DNA from: Chaetorhynchus papuensis
Taxonomy: Eukaryota > Chordata > Aves > Passeriformes > Rhipiduridae
Direction: 5' to 3'
NCBI GenBank assembly: GCA_013396525.1
Contig: VWYX01000351.1
Location: 564,687 to 628,686 of the forward strand
DNA: 64,000 nt
Numbering within the stretch: the first letter of the stretch is position 1; each line of letters opens with the position of its first letter. Shown here piece after piece: positions 46,842 to 57,514 of this stretch. The translations under genes were made by a program, and so were the position numbers. The notes below the pieces were generated by a model. It was not told the origin of the DNA. It saw only the letters and a program-made list of their open reading frames with translations, and did not search any database.

Positions 46842-48584
46842 GTAAGACTTGGATTTAATAACTAGCCTGTCTATTGTTATTATTCTTAGTGTTGTTGTTA
46901 TTGTTAATAATTGCATAATTAGTTGTTAGGGACGTCTTGAAAGTTTTACTTCCAGTGTATATGTACGGAATTTGGATAAATCTGGAGCTACTGTGCTGAA
47001 ACAGCTGATTCGAATGCTGACTCCCAGGTCAGCATAATTATTTTTTTTAAAAAATCCTTCAGATCCTATTTTAATTCCTACTTCCAGCTCACATGTATTG
47101 AAGATAACACATTGTCGATAGTTTGTTCTTAAACAGGGTTTTTTTCTTGTTGGCCCAGTTCAAGAAGAATCCTTCAGGTACTGCAGGATGGTAGGAAAGC
47201 AAGTGAAGGTGTAGGAAGGCAATAGCCTGTTGTGTTCGGATCAGTCTGAAACGAAGGGCTGAAGCTGTCCTGGGTGATTACAGAGGTGAGGAACTTCTGT
47301 TTTCCAGGCTGTGATGAATAATGATTGCAAAAGATAGTGGAAAATAAGGATTAAGTACACAGAGTCTCAGTAGCATTTACATTATATTATATTGCTGGCA
47401 TCTTACTCCCATTCCTTTTCTATAATTTCTGTGGCTTCCTTAATTAGTTTTAAAAGTGTTTATGTGCAGCACAGAAAGTTTAAATACAGATACTTAATTT
47501 TACGGTGAGCCAAGACTTCCTTGTACTTAATATTTTGCAAACGCAGATGGATCTTGGACTATGATGTGTTTAATGGTTAAACTACTTTTAACATCAGCTT
47601 ACTTGCTCTATATCCAGTATACTAAGAAATAGGTCCTGAGGAGAAGTGTAGTTTAAAGTTTTGTTGTGCTTCTATGCCAGTGAAATTGTCACCTGTGTTA
47701 GGATTGTGTCAGTTAATGCTGTTGGGGCAGGGTGGGAGGGGTGGAAAATCTTGGCTGGACTCTGCAGAGCTACTGCTACACCAGCTGGGTGGGCATGGCA
47801 GTAACACGGGGAAATGATCTTGGGGCTTTTAAATGGACATGTCAGTGGTAGAAAGACACACCCAATGCAAGTCACATATATTTTCTCCATAAACCAGGGC
47901 TTTACACTGATTATATACATATTTATATAAATATAAATTATACTTATCTAGCTGGGTGCCAATGCTTGTAATCCTTGTAAACATGGTGGTAGTTTGACCA
48001 AAGCAACTCAAGTGTTTGCACACCTGTAAGACCTGGAGCTGTGTGGGGTTTAACGGAGTCAGGAACAGCCTAAGGTCCTTCAGCAAGGAAAGGTCTACAG
48101 CACTCAGCATTAAATTTTGTGTAAAGCCAGAACAGGTCTTTTTATTGCATTAAATCACTGAGAAGAGCACATTATAGGAGTCTATGTCAAACTAGAGGTA
48201 ATAGAAATGGGAGACAACAAGCATTCAGGTAATCATTAAGCTTCAGGCTTTGTTACCTGTACTTTCCTTTCCTGGCAAGATTATTGGTTCCTTTGAGAAA
48301 TTTCCATCACAGTTGAAACCCTGCCTTGTAAACTTCGGAAATCTCTGATAAAATGAGTGTGGACTTGCCCAGCTGGATGAAGACATAGCTATCACTTGTT
48401 GCATATGTCACTGGGGGTCACATCTTTGGTGCTCTTTAAAGCAAGATTCTGTAAGGTAACAACATCAGCCCGCATTGTAGGACTCCACAGAGAAGTAGGA
48501 TTTTTCATTTTTCATCAATGAAAATGATAAATGTCACAGTATTACTGATTTCAACGACAGACAGTGGTATTCCTGGGCTGAGCC

Positions 48585-48928
48585 CCCAGCGTGGGCAGCA
48601 GGGCAGAGGGGGATTCTGTCCCTGTGCCCTGCTCAGCTGAGACCCCACCTGCAGAGCTGCCTCCAGCCCTGGGGTTCCGGCACGGGAAGGACCTGGAGCT
48701 GCTGCAGAGGGTCCAGAGGAGGCACCAGGATGATCAGAGGGATGGAGCAGCTCTGCTGGGAGGAAGGGCTGAGAGAATTGGGTTTGCTCAGCCTGGAGAA
48801 GAGAAGCTTTGGGGTGACCATACTGTGGCCTCCCAGGACCTGAAGGGAGCCTGCAAGGAAGATGAAGAGAGACTATTTACAAGGGCCTGGAGTGACAGGA
48901 CAAAGGGGAATGGCTTCAAACTGACAGA
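48585..48928 (+). mobile_element. CR1 LINE fragment, end of RT frame, no 3' tail
   Basis: Sense: 'gacctggagctgctgcagag', 'gtccagaggaggcaccagga', 'ggctgagagaattgggtttg', 'cagcctggagaagagaag', 'acaagggcctggagtgacag', 'ggacaaaggggaatggcttc'. The sequence stops before the 3' untranslated region, so the end was deleted. Confidence 0.9.
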
Positions 48929-49674
48929 GAAAAGCTTTTAGTGTTGTTTTGTATAAAAACCAACTAAACAAAAACTCTTATCCAAAAACTCTTACAAAAA
49001 AGTAATTAGAAACCTAAATTTTTACTCTTACCAAATTTGTTTTGAGGAGGTTGAACTAATCGTCACCAGTTTCTCTTGTCTGGAATTCATGTTTATTGCT
49101 GAAATTTGGGTAGAATAAAATGTGGGATCCTGCCCAAAGCCAACGCTGCCAGTGGCTGTGCCATCCCTTGTGCTGCCAGCACAGAGTCCCTCGGCCTGAC
49201 CCTCTTCTGCAGCCAACTGCTCCCAGTCACATTGCTCACAGTTAGCCCTCCCCAACCTGTCATTACCACTTTAGCCTGTGCCCTTCTAATTAGGCTTGAC
49301 CTTAAAAGCTGACCTGTGTGCTATAGACTTCCAGGACAGGCTCCCAGTGCCCATCCAGCCCAGCCTGGAGAGCTGCTGCAGCCTTCCCTTCCTGCAGTGC
49401 CCTGTGTTTTACAGGCCTCAGTCGCAAGAATGAGCAGCTGTCAGAAATGGCAGCGTGTCTTTCCTTGTCTGTGGGCATTTCCATGGACTTGGATGCCAAG
49501 TATGGCATCCTTGCCAGGCCTGCAAAGAGGAATGGGGGATCTATGGCCCCTTCCCAAGGGGTGGGTGAAAGTGCACCCGAGGGTTCAGCTCCAGAACTGA
49601 AATCTGCTGCTTCATAGAGAGGGAAAAGTGGCTGAGAATCCATTCTCCTGCAGACCTCCAGCTGTTGCTGGAGC

Positions 49675-49914
49675 TGTGCCAGGGAGGCTCAGGCTGGATC
49701 TCAGGGAAAGGTTCTTCCCCAGAGGGTGCTGGGGCACTGCCCAGGCTCCCCAGGGAATGGTCCCAGCCCCAAGGCTGCCAGAGCTCCAGGAGCGTTTGGA
49801 CAGCACTCCCCAGGATGCCCAGGGTGGGATTGTTGGGGTGTCTGTGAAGGGCCAGGGGTTTGACTCAATGATCCCCATGGGTCCCTTTCAACTCAGGAGA
49901 TTCCATGATTCTGT
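49675..49914 (+). mobile_element. CR1 LINE 3' end with complete tail
   Basis: Sense: 'ggctcaggctggatctcagg', 'gctgccagagctccaggagc', 'gatccccatgggtccctttc', 'gagattccatgattctg'. Same subfamily as 17815-18058. Confidence 0.93.
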
Positions 49915-51051
49915 CTTTGTCTCTTTAGTTCAGGCTCTGTCAGTCCTGCTAACTTCCTGTTATTTTAAAATGTTTCTCTTGGCTTGCTCTTTTCTGTTTT
50001 GTGTCTTTTGAATCCTTTTTTTTCTAGGACTGAGAACATTTGTTACAGAAAGATTGATCTTCACACTCCAAGGTGCCATCCTCCCAGATGCTCCATCCCA
50101 AACTACTCTAAATGTGTAACAGCAGATACTTATTCCCTGCACACGTGTTATTTGCTAGGACCATTTGGGTGCTTACACTTAAAATTACTTTATTTTTTCC
50201 AAGCCATGACTGTGTGAGCACTCCTAGCTATAAGGAAAACTTTGGTTGGTGGGTGTAGGTACATCATTTCTCAGGCAGGCTCCAAGTGCCTGGGTTTATG
50301 GTGAATAGTCTGTCTCCAGCCTGTGCTCTCCTGTCAAGTGAACCTCTTGCCTGAGTCACACTTTCTGCGTGCTCTCCCCTGGTAATGTCTGGTGGATGTT
50401 CTTCTGTCAAGCATGTGCATAGATACAGAAAATAAATGTGATACTGGACAGCTGCACTTATCTAACAAGCAGGGAGCCAGCTGTGAGCAGGGACAAGGGT
50501 TGCTTAGCTTGCTTGGAGCCCAAGTAAGGGCTTTTGTTGGGCAGCAGTCCTGGCTTCCTGTGGGATTTTTCTATAGAAGACCAGAAATTCTGCCCAGCAG
50601 CACAAGCAAGTGCAGAGAACTGTGCAGTGAAACCCAGCACTGGGCACTCAGGGCTGTTGGCTGTACCACACTCGGGCTACAGCAGGAACAGCACGTGCCC
50701 CTTTTCATCCCAAGATTTACCAGGGAAGAAATTCCCAGACAGGAAACAAAATTGTGAAAAACAAAAAACTTGTGTGTCCCTTTTATGGTGCTTTCTGCAA
50801 AGATTTTGCTTGTCTGTGAGGATCAAGTTCAAAAGCTTTGCCTGGCAGATGTATCCATCCTATTCTTTAGGAAGTGGGAAGCTCCTTGCAGAAAGCCCTG
50901 ACATCTGACAGTGCAGAAGGCGCTGACATCTCTGTGATCCGAGGAGACTGAGGTCACGCAGCGCTGACCTGGAATGCACACTCTGTGGAAACAGGGGCCT
51001 TGGAAGTGCAATACTGAAACATTTGGTTTCTCTTCTTGTTTAAAATTGTAG

Positions 51052-51161
51052 AGAGAAAGGAAGAGCCCTTTGCCAACCACTCCAGCCGTGAATCCAGGCC
51101 CAGCATCACTGAGCAAATGCCACCACCCGAGCCCAACTCCTTCACTGCATCTGCCAGAAGA
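51052..51161 (+). CDS. PPP1R12B: PPP1R12B coding exon 9 (central linker)
   Basis: 110 nt, phase 1 in (G|AG Glu) and phase 0 out, acceptor TTGTAG, donor GTAAGT. It encodes ERKEEPFANHSSRESRPSIT, then EQMPPPEPNSFTASARR. Human MYPT2 as recalled has a like-positioned PEAFVNHSNSESKSSITEQI segment, so SITEQ and the NHS...ES skeleton are conserved while the rest drifts. It is Pro/Ser-rich and predicted disordered. It overlaps a longer open frame that continues into the intron, but the GTAAGT donor and the human counterpart fix the end. Confidence 0.93.
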
Positions 51162-54100
51162 GTAAGTGAATTTGGAATCAATGGGGACTCCAGCAGTGCT
51201 CAGAAGCAGAAGGTGTTACTGGGAGACGGATGCTCTGAAAACAATCTTCAGAGGAGTTTAAGACTTGAATTTAGAAAAGCCTGGTAGTATGAAATTCTGA
51301 TAAAGATGTGTGTTAGCAGCAGTGTAGGGCTGCCTCCAAGGAGGGCGTTGGTACAATACGGTTCCTCTTGAATCTCTGACCCTCCAAAGCAAATTGTGTT
51401 GAAGAAACCCAGCCTACAGCACATGCTCTGTGTGCTGTCAGTTCTGAGGGGGCTGGTGCCAATGTCTTCCCAGCAGATGTGTCAGCAGAGCTGATTCCTG
51501 CTCGTGTATCAGCAGTGAGTTTGGCACCATCTTCCAAAGTGCCTCTGACTTGCCAAAGCCAGTTGAGTCAGTGGTGTGATGTTACAGCCCAGCAAGCAGA
51601 GGGTGGCATGAGGGTTTGCATGTGGCTGGCCAGCTGGGCTATACAAGCTTTGAAAGGTGAAGTGGTCACTGAAATCTTATGTGAATCCTCCAGCTCTCAG
51701 ATCACTCAGCTAGATGGCACCAGGAGACTCCACTCTGCACAGGACTCATGTCGTGTGCTGCTGCTTTTTTTTTGTACCAGACTGTGGAGAAAACAACACA
51801 GATACCTGGCCCAGGGCTGAAGCACTTGGTGCTTGTCAGAGGGAACTGTTTCTCGCTTAGTCACAATTTTTCATTTTCCTCATGCAACTGAGTGTAACCA
51901 TGATCAAATGAAACAGCTCCTCTGAGCATTGTTCAGCTCAGGCTGGCTTAGCAGGGGAACTGTTAGAGGTAGAAGGATGCTGGGAAGTGTGAGCACTTCA
52001 CTTAACCTTTTCCCAGCTGCAGAGATTTGGTCTCACTCCTTTGAGCTGTTTAACCCAGAATAAGGGTGTTAGGGTATAGAAGCTGGCCTGTGAGCAAAGC
52101 AATTATTGATTTGACCTCAGTTACTTAAGATCAGCTTCTTTACCTTCTCTCACCTGTTTGATTTTTCTGTAATTCTCCTTGACAGGCTGGGCTTTAGATT
52201 GTGTTGCCCTCTCTTAGGGGAGTTATTAGTATGTGCTGTTCCTGTGTTGTTCAGCTTTTGCTGTGGTTTTGAGCTTTCTCTGAGGAAAGCATCAAAACTA
52301 CATGAAAATGTTAGAGCTGTGTAGCTCAGTGGACTGGAAGTGCTGGAAATGGTGGAGTACAGATTAACTCTTTGCATCTGCGTTGAAATGACATGAGCTG
52401 AAAACATTGCTCAAATACTGCAGGGATAATTTTAGCTTGGCAGTCTTCACTCAGTGAGTCTGAGGGCAGAGCTCCCCAGTAGCTCCATTTATTCTGAATA
52501 ATGTCAGATGGTTTGTTTCAGATAGAATATGATATAAAAATGCTTAGATCAGCTTTGATCAAAAGCCTTGTCTACCCAGTGTCCTGGCCAACAGTGACCA
52601 TCAGAAGATACTAGAGAACACAGAATCTTGCAGGAGTTCCCTCCCACCTTCCAGCAACTGGCATTTCAGGGACTTGCTGAATCTGGTGTAATTTTTGTCT
52701 TCAGTAGCCCCTGTTGGACTTTTCCTCTATGCAGTCACTTTTTGATTGGGATCCTCTAATGTCCAGTGGTAAAGAGTCCTTCAGCTTAGTTAAACACCCT
52801 TCAAAGCTCCCTGTCCCATTAACCTACCACATGCTGGGTTTGTTTGCTGTCCTTCGTTCCTTTATGGGAAGGACCAAGGAATAATTGTTCCTTATTCACC
52901 CTTCTGTGTGCCACAGAGGGTTTCTTGTACCTTGGTCATATCTCAGCCTGGAGACTGCTGATATACTGAGTATCTCCTCATGCAAAACCTCTCTTGCTCT
53001 ATTCATTCTTGGTGCCTTTCCCTGAATCTCTTCCCTTCTTGTCAACTGCTGAGCCCTGGAGCTGAGCTGTGTGTGGTACCAAAGGTGTGATTGTACCCTG
53101 CAGTAACACAGAGCCACAGTGGTTGTGTGTTTTGTATTCTGTACTTTTCCAGTAATTCCTAATAATTTGTTTGCTTTATTTCCTGTACAACTTGGTGCTT
53201 AGTCCTGTACAAGTGTCTCTTGCTCAGGCTCCATTCTTGAATGGCAGTGGGCAGCCTTTTGTAAGACTTGATAACTGTAGCTGAAGTTGTACATTGGAGC
53301 AGTTGCACATTGAGGCAGTTGTGTATTTAAGGACCAATATATGCAGGTCAGAAGTGTCTCATGTAACAAAAAGCACAAAGACCCATTCTGTGGTATGCAC
53401 AGTTACCTGCCCATGGAAGGGGCCTCTGCGAAGTCCAGTGTCCTGCTCAAAGCAGGGTTAAGCTCATGTCATGTTGCTTTGGCCTACCTGAGCTCAGCTG
53501 AGTATTAAAAGGTCTCTGAGGATGGAGATGCTCCACTCCCTTACTCCCTGTCCCAGTGCAGCTTCGCTCCTGCTGGGAGTTTTGTCTCCATGTCAGGTGG
53601 GATTTCCCTTGTGGAAACTCGTCTGTTCTCCTCCTTTCACTGTAGACTGCAGAGAAGTCTGGTTCCATGTCCTCTGTAAACCCACCCCCAAGTAGCAGAG
53701 CAGCTAAATCCTGTCTTTGCCTTCTCTTTTCCACGCTAATCGATCCAGGTTTTCTCAGTCTCTTCCTTTACAGTGTTGTTGGCTGCAGCTCCCTGATGAT
53801 CTCAGTGGCTTCTCCCGGACCCCGTTGGTGTGAGGGGTTTGTTTGCAGCTGGTTCCATAAGACCCGAATCCTTGGTTTTGGTTTTCTGCCTTTACTGAAT
53901 AATTCCCCCTTCCTAAATGGGTGATAATAAAAGCTTCATTGTTCCTTATATTCTTTCCTCAAAACTGGAGGAGGGCACTGTGTAGACAAAGACCTGCCCA
54001 GTGACACAAGATTCCTTTCATCCTCTGTCCTTGGGGATGAGGCACTACAGCAGTTTGCATCCCTGTGAGTTTACCTTGAGCTCTGTCCTGTAGCTAAAGT

Positions 54101-54237
54101 GAAGCAGGAAATAAAAGTCATTCTATCTTACAAGTGTAGCCCAGCAAAAACTGGGGCTTTTTGAAACACTTCCTGAACTTAGAGTGTGCCTTGCAGTGCT
54201 CTTCCTTTTTCCAAATGTCCCTGTTTCTCCTCCACAG
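51162..54237 (+). other. PPP1R12B: Intron 9 of PPP1R12B
   Basis: Donor GTAAGT, acceptor CTCCTCCACAG. A doubtful old CR1 fragment lies at 53690-53835. No other supported feature; open frames here have no recognisable domains. Confidence 0.88.
53690..53835 (-). mobile_element. Possible old CR1 fragment (antisense)
   Basis: 'tgccttctcttttccacgct', 'aggttttctcagtctcttcc', 'ccctgatgatctcagtggct' and 'tctcccggaccccgttgg' follow the order of antisense CR1 ('ccttctcttctccaggct ... ctctcagcctctcct ... gaccatctcggtggccc'), but with many differences. Confidence 0.5.
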
Positions 54238-54435
54238 TTCAGTTGGCTCAGCAAGTCAGACGAGCAGAAGGATGAGTCACCTTCATCGTGGCGGCTGGGC
54301 CTGAGGAAGACCGGCAGCCACAACATGTTGAGTGAAGTCGCTGCCACTCGTGAGGCACAGAGGGATAAAACTTCTTCTATCTATCGCTCCTCGTCCAGCC
54401 CTCGGATATCTGCGCTTTTGGACAACAAGGAAAAG
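54238..54435 (+). CDS. PPP1R12B: PPP1R12B coding exon 10 (conserved Ser-rich central motif)
   Basis: 198 nt, 66 codons, phase 0 on both sides. It encodes FSWLSKSDEQKDESPSSWRL, then GLRKTGSHNMLSEVAATREA, then QRDKTSSIYRSSSSPRISAL and LDNKEK. DESPSSWRLGLRKTGSHNMLSEV and YRSSSSPRISALLDNK are the best conserved part outside the ankyrin domain. In MYPT1 the equivalent RKTGS and SSPR serines are reported AMPK-related-kinase/14-3-3 sites, so a similar role is inferred here. The donor is GTTTGG, the weakest in the gene. Reading through it would add VWLSARMF and then stop. Confidence 0.97.
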
Positions 54436-55189
54436 GTTTGGCTTTCAGCAAGGATGTTTTAGTGTATCCACCTTACCCCACAAGTGTAAACCTCTTTCCC
54501 TTTGAGTTATTGCTGGGGTTTGTATCTGTAACAAACGCGGGTCTCTTTCATTCTTACTTTCTTTTTCTTTTGAAAAATATTTCCTTCCTATCAGCTGTTC
54601 CTCCAGAACTGGAGTTTGGTGCCCCTTGGGCCTAATTCCTGCTCAGTTTGGACAGGGCTGCCCCTGAACAGGGGCTGCCAGTCTGGCACAGCCTGTTCTT
54701 TACCAGAAAATGTCCAATACAGACAATAGCACAAAACTGCAGTGGAGATTCTCCTTCCTTGTTGTTTATATGGATTCCTCCTGTATCCACCAGCTGCATT
54801 TGTAAATCTCATCCCACATATTCAGTAACTGTAACCCCTCTGCCCATGGGTAGATGCCTCATCCCTGCAGGTGTTAAAGGCCACCTTGGATGGAGCTCTG
54901 GTCTAGTGGACTAAAGATCCCTTCCAACCCAAGCCATTCTCTTGATTCTGTGATTTACAAGTCATTCTCTAAGTTAGAACATGCTTTTATTCACTACCGT
55001 GCTCATCAGGAAATCCATTTCAGAACTGATATTTCTATGCTGTGGTATGTGTTGCCCAAGAAATTGCATTAAACCAGCTGATAGGAGAATGCTTTCTTAG
55101 TTGAAGAAATTTGAACGTGAATTTATTTCCGCTGAACGTGCTGGAAGGGTAAGAGATGTGTAGCTGAAGTTCCTCTTTTGCTTCACCAG
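54436..55189 (+). other. PPP1R12B: Intron 10 of PPP1R12B
   Basis: Non-optimal donor GTTTGG, acceptor GCTTCACCAG. Holds a short sense CR1 tail (54854-54955). Nothing else recognised. Confidence 0.9.
54854..54955 (+). mobile_element. CR1 LINE tail, internally deleted
   Basis: Sense: 'ggtgttaaaggccaccttgg' and 'agctctggtctagtggacta' run directly into 'agatcccttccaacccaagc' and 'gattctgtgatt'; the piece with 'ccctgcccatggcagg' is missing. Confidence 0.85.
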
Positions 55190-55272
55190 GACAGAGACAA
55201 CAAGAGTTATCTTGCCACCATAGTCCCCAGAAGACTGAGCAGTACAAGTGATATAGAAGAAAAAGAAAACAG
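55190..55272 (+). CDS. PPP1R12B: PPP1R12B coding exon 11
   Basis: 83 nt, phase 0 in and phase 2 out, acceptor TTCACCAG, donor GTGAGA. It encodes DRDNKSYLATIVPRRLSSTS followed by DIEEKEN. Human MYPT2 as recalled has ENKSY..LAPRKLNSTSDIEEKEN, and MYPT1 has a matching PRRLASTSDIEEKEN, so STSDIEEKEN is the conserved core of this disordered basic/acidic switch segment. Failure to splice the next intron would end translation at once, because the frame reads AGG TGA across the donor. Confidence 0.96.
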
Positions 55273-55802
55273 GTGAGACTGGCTGAAGTTAATGCTCAGC
55301 TTCCATCCTGTCAATAGTACTTCTGGAATATAATTTTTCTGTAGTCATGCTTTGTATATTTTCTCAGCAGTCTCGAGCACACAGGAATTCACAATGTCAA
55401 GAGCCAGCTCTGTCTATAAAAGTTCTGGTACGTTGGTTTTCATTTAGGTGAGCAGGAGCCAGCAGACTGATTCCTCCACCCCTGTACTCACACAGGCACA
55501 GCTCCATCCAGGCAACCAGATTTATGGATCCTTGTTGCTTTTATATGCAAGTGCCTCATTTTCTAGCTGCACCTTTTACTTGTCACTTGCTCAGCAGTCA
55601 CCTTCAGTCCCTTTGTTCACACCTCTGTCACTTGAGATTCACTTGAGCTTGTGAACTCTCCTGTGTAGGAGCTGTTCCACTGCAGGGCTTCTTTTACAGT
55701 CAGTGTGTGTAGATGCCCCTGGACGGAACCATGGTGTAAATGGGGTATATATCCAGGATTTCCAGATGTATTTGAGGAGCTGATCTTTACAAGCAACTTC
55801 TT

Positions 55803-56140
55803 CAGGGGCCTTCCAGTGCCTAAAGGGGCTCCCAGAGAGCTGGAGAGGAACTTTGGGCAAGGTCCTGAAGGGACAGGACAAGGGGGAATGGCTTCCCACT
55901 GCCAGAGGGCAGGGTTAGATGGGATGTTGGGAAGAAATTCTTGGCTGTGAGGGTGGTGATATCCTAGCACAGGGTGCCCAGAGCAGCTGTGGCTACCCCA
56001 TCCCTGGAAGTGTCCAAGGCCAGGTTGGACGTGGCTTGGAGCAGCCTGGGCAGGTGGAAGGTGTCCCTGCCCATGGCAGGAATGGAACAGGATGAGCTTT
56101 AAGGTTCCTTCCAACCCTGGCCATTCTATGATTCAGTTTG
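55803..56140 (+). mobile_element. CR1 LINE, 3' region with complete tail
   Basis: Sense, about 335 bp: 'ggggccttccagtgcctaaa', 'gacaggacaagggggaatgg', 'ggctgtgagggtggtgatat', 'cacagggtgcccagagcagc', 'aaggttccttccaaccctgg', 'ccattctatgattcag'. A subfamily relative at 59386-59592 lies in the opposite orientation on the other side of exon 12. Confidence 0.95.
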
Positions 56141-56877
56141 TACTAGAAGGAGTAAAATTTGACCTTAGCCTCATTTCCAGCTACTTCCCCAACAGAGGAG
56201 GAAAGGCACATGCAGAGCAGTGGCTGTGAACTGTAATTGTCGGGCAGGAGCCGTGGCAGATGACACCCTGAGAGAATTTCAGCACAGCTTGAGATTCTTT
56301 GCTGATCTTTTGCTCGAACCTCCCCACTGTGTTCTTGTTCACTCTCAGGCAGTCTCTGAGATCCAGAGTTTTGCAGACAATTTGTGTCTGTTGATCAGCT
56401 CAAGCAGGTTTGGCAGAGGCTGCTATCGGGTGGCACATCCAGCTGTGGGTGCTGACAAGTGTCCTTTGCTGGGTGGAGTGAGGACTGGCTGAGGAGAACT
56501 GGCCTTCAGGAACAGATGGTGCCCAGGCATGCTGTGTAGTACAGATTTTTCCCAATATTCTTTCCTTTCAAAACATCTGAGGTTTTTTTTCTGGAACCCG
56601 CAGATGTCTCGAGAGAGCATCAGTGTGGGCACGACAACTGGAAATGACAAATAATTGCAGGCTGATGGGGGGAATGGATTAGTGCTGCATTACAAGCTCC
56701 GGGTCCTGTCCAGGACCAGAAAAGAGCAGGACACACTGCCAGAGTGTGCATTAGCATAGGGAAATAGCCTGTTTTCAGATAACCAGGATAAATAGGACTA
56801 CTAGGAATTTCTTGATAACTTGTCAAGTAGCTTTAGATACTGTAATTATTTTGTTTGTTGTTTTCGGCTTCATGATT

Positions 56878-56960
56878 TTGTGGTGGACCTGGCAGTGCTG
56901 GGTTAATTGTTGGACTTGATGATTTTAGAGGGCTTTTCCAAGCCTAATGATTCTATGAAA
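56878..56960 (+). mobile_element. CR1 LINE tail
   Basis: Sense: 'ggtggacctggcagtgctgg', 'gttggacttgatgattttag', 'agggcttttccaagcctaat', 'gattctatga'. A distinct subfamily with the 'cagtgctgggttaat' phrase. Confidence 0.88.
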
Positions 56961-57388
56961 GGATTTGCTGTGCTGAGTTGCTTTTGTCCTTGCCTGGATA
57001 CCTCGAAGAATAAAAGCTTCCCTGCAGTTCCAATATCTGCCTGTTTATACCTTGTTGTTTGATACAGACAGCAGCGAGAATATTAAATGACACTATTTAA
57101 TATGTTAAATTACCTTTATGGACAATCTGGATTTCATTTGCAAGTTTTCTGACTGAAAAGGATTTTGTTCCTCTTTATGCAAAACATTACATCATCTGTG
57201 GTTCTGAAGTGAGCTGACAAAAGCAGGAGTTGATGTTAAGGCCAGAGCAGGTGTTTCTCTGAGCTGTGTCACCTGGACAATGAAGCACATAGGTGTGAGG
57301 GAAGGATCTGTGTTGTGAAACTGTAAAGGAGCCAAAAGCAGACTCCAGAGGTTTTTCTAAGCAAAGCCTGTGCTCTGTCCTGCTTTAG

Positions 57389-57514
57389 AGAATCCGCCGT
57401 GAACCTGGTGCGGAGTGGCTCCTACAGCCGGCAGCCCTGGAGGGATGAGCCAAAGGGAAACGAAGCTCCCCACTCTGGTGCACCCACTACCTATGTATCC
57501 ACCTACTTGAAAAG
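57389..57514 (+). CDS. PPP1R12B: PPP1R12B coding exon 12
   Basis: 126 nt, phase 2 on both sides; acceptor CTTTAG, donor GTATGT. It encodes RESAVNLVRSGSYSRQPWRD, then EPKGNEAPHSGAPTTYVSTY and LK plus two bases of the next codon. NLVRSGSY and TTYVSTYLK are near-identical to human MYPT2 as recalled. The basic-X-X-Ser setting of VRSGSYSR suits a basophilic kinase. The exon ends immediately upstream of the insertion point of the cassette exon: joined to 63648 the junction codon is AGA (Arg), joined to 62926 it is AGT (Ser). Confidence 0.96.

Larger units (their letters stand above)
46842..51051 (+). other. PPP1R12B: Intron 8 of PPP1R12B
   Basis: Donor GTAAGA, acceptor AAATTGTAG. Two sense CR1 copies (48585-48928, 49675-49914). 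Nothing recognised in 46842-48584 or 49915-51051; overlapping open frames around 50392-50908 are motif-free. Confidence 0.88.
55273..57388 (+). other. PPP1R12B: Intron 11 of PPP1R12B
   Basis: Donor GTGAGA, acceptor CCTGCTTTAG. Contains sense CR1 copies at 55803-56140 and 56878-56960. Nothing recognised elsewhere. Confidence 0.9.
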
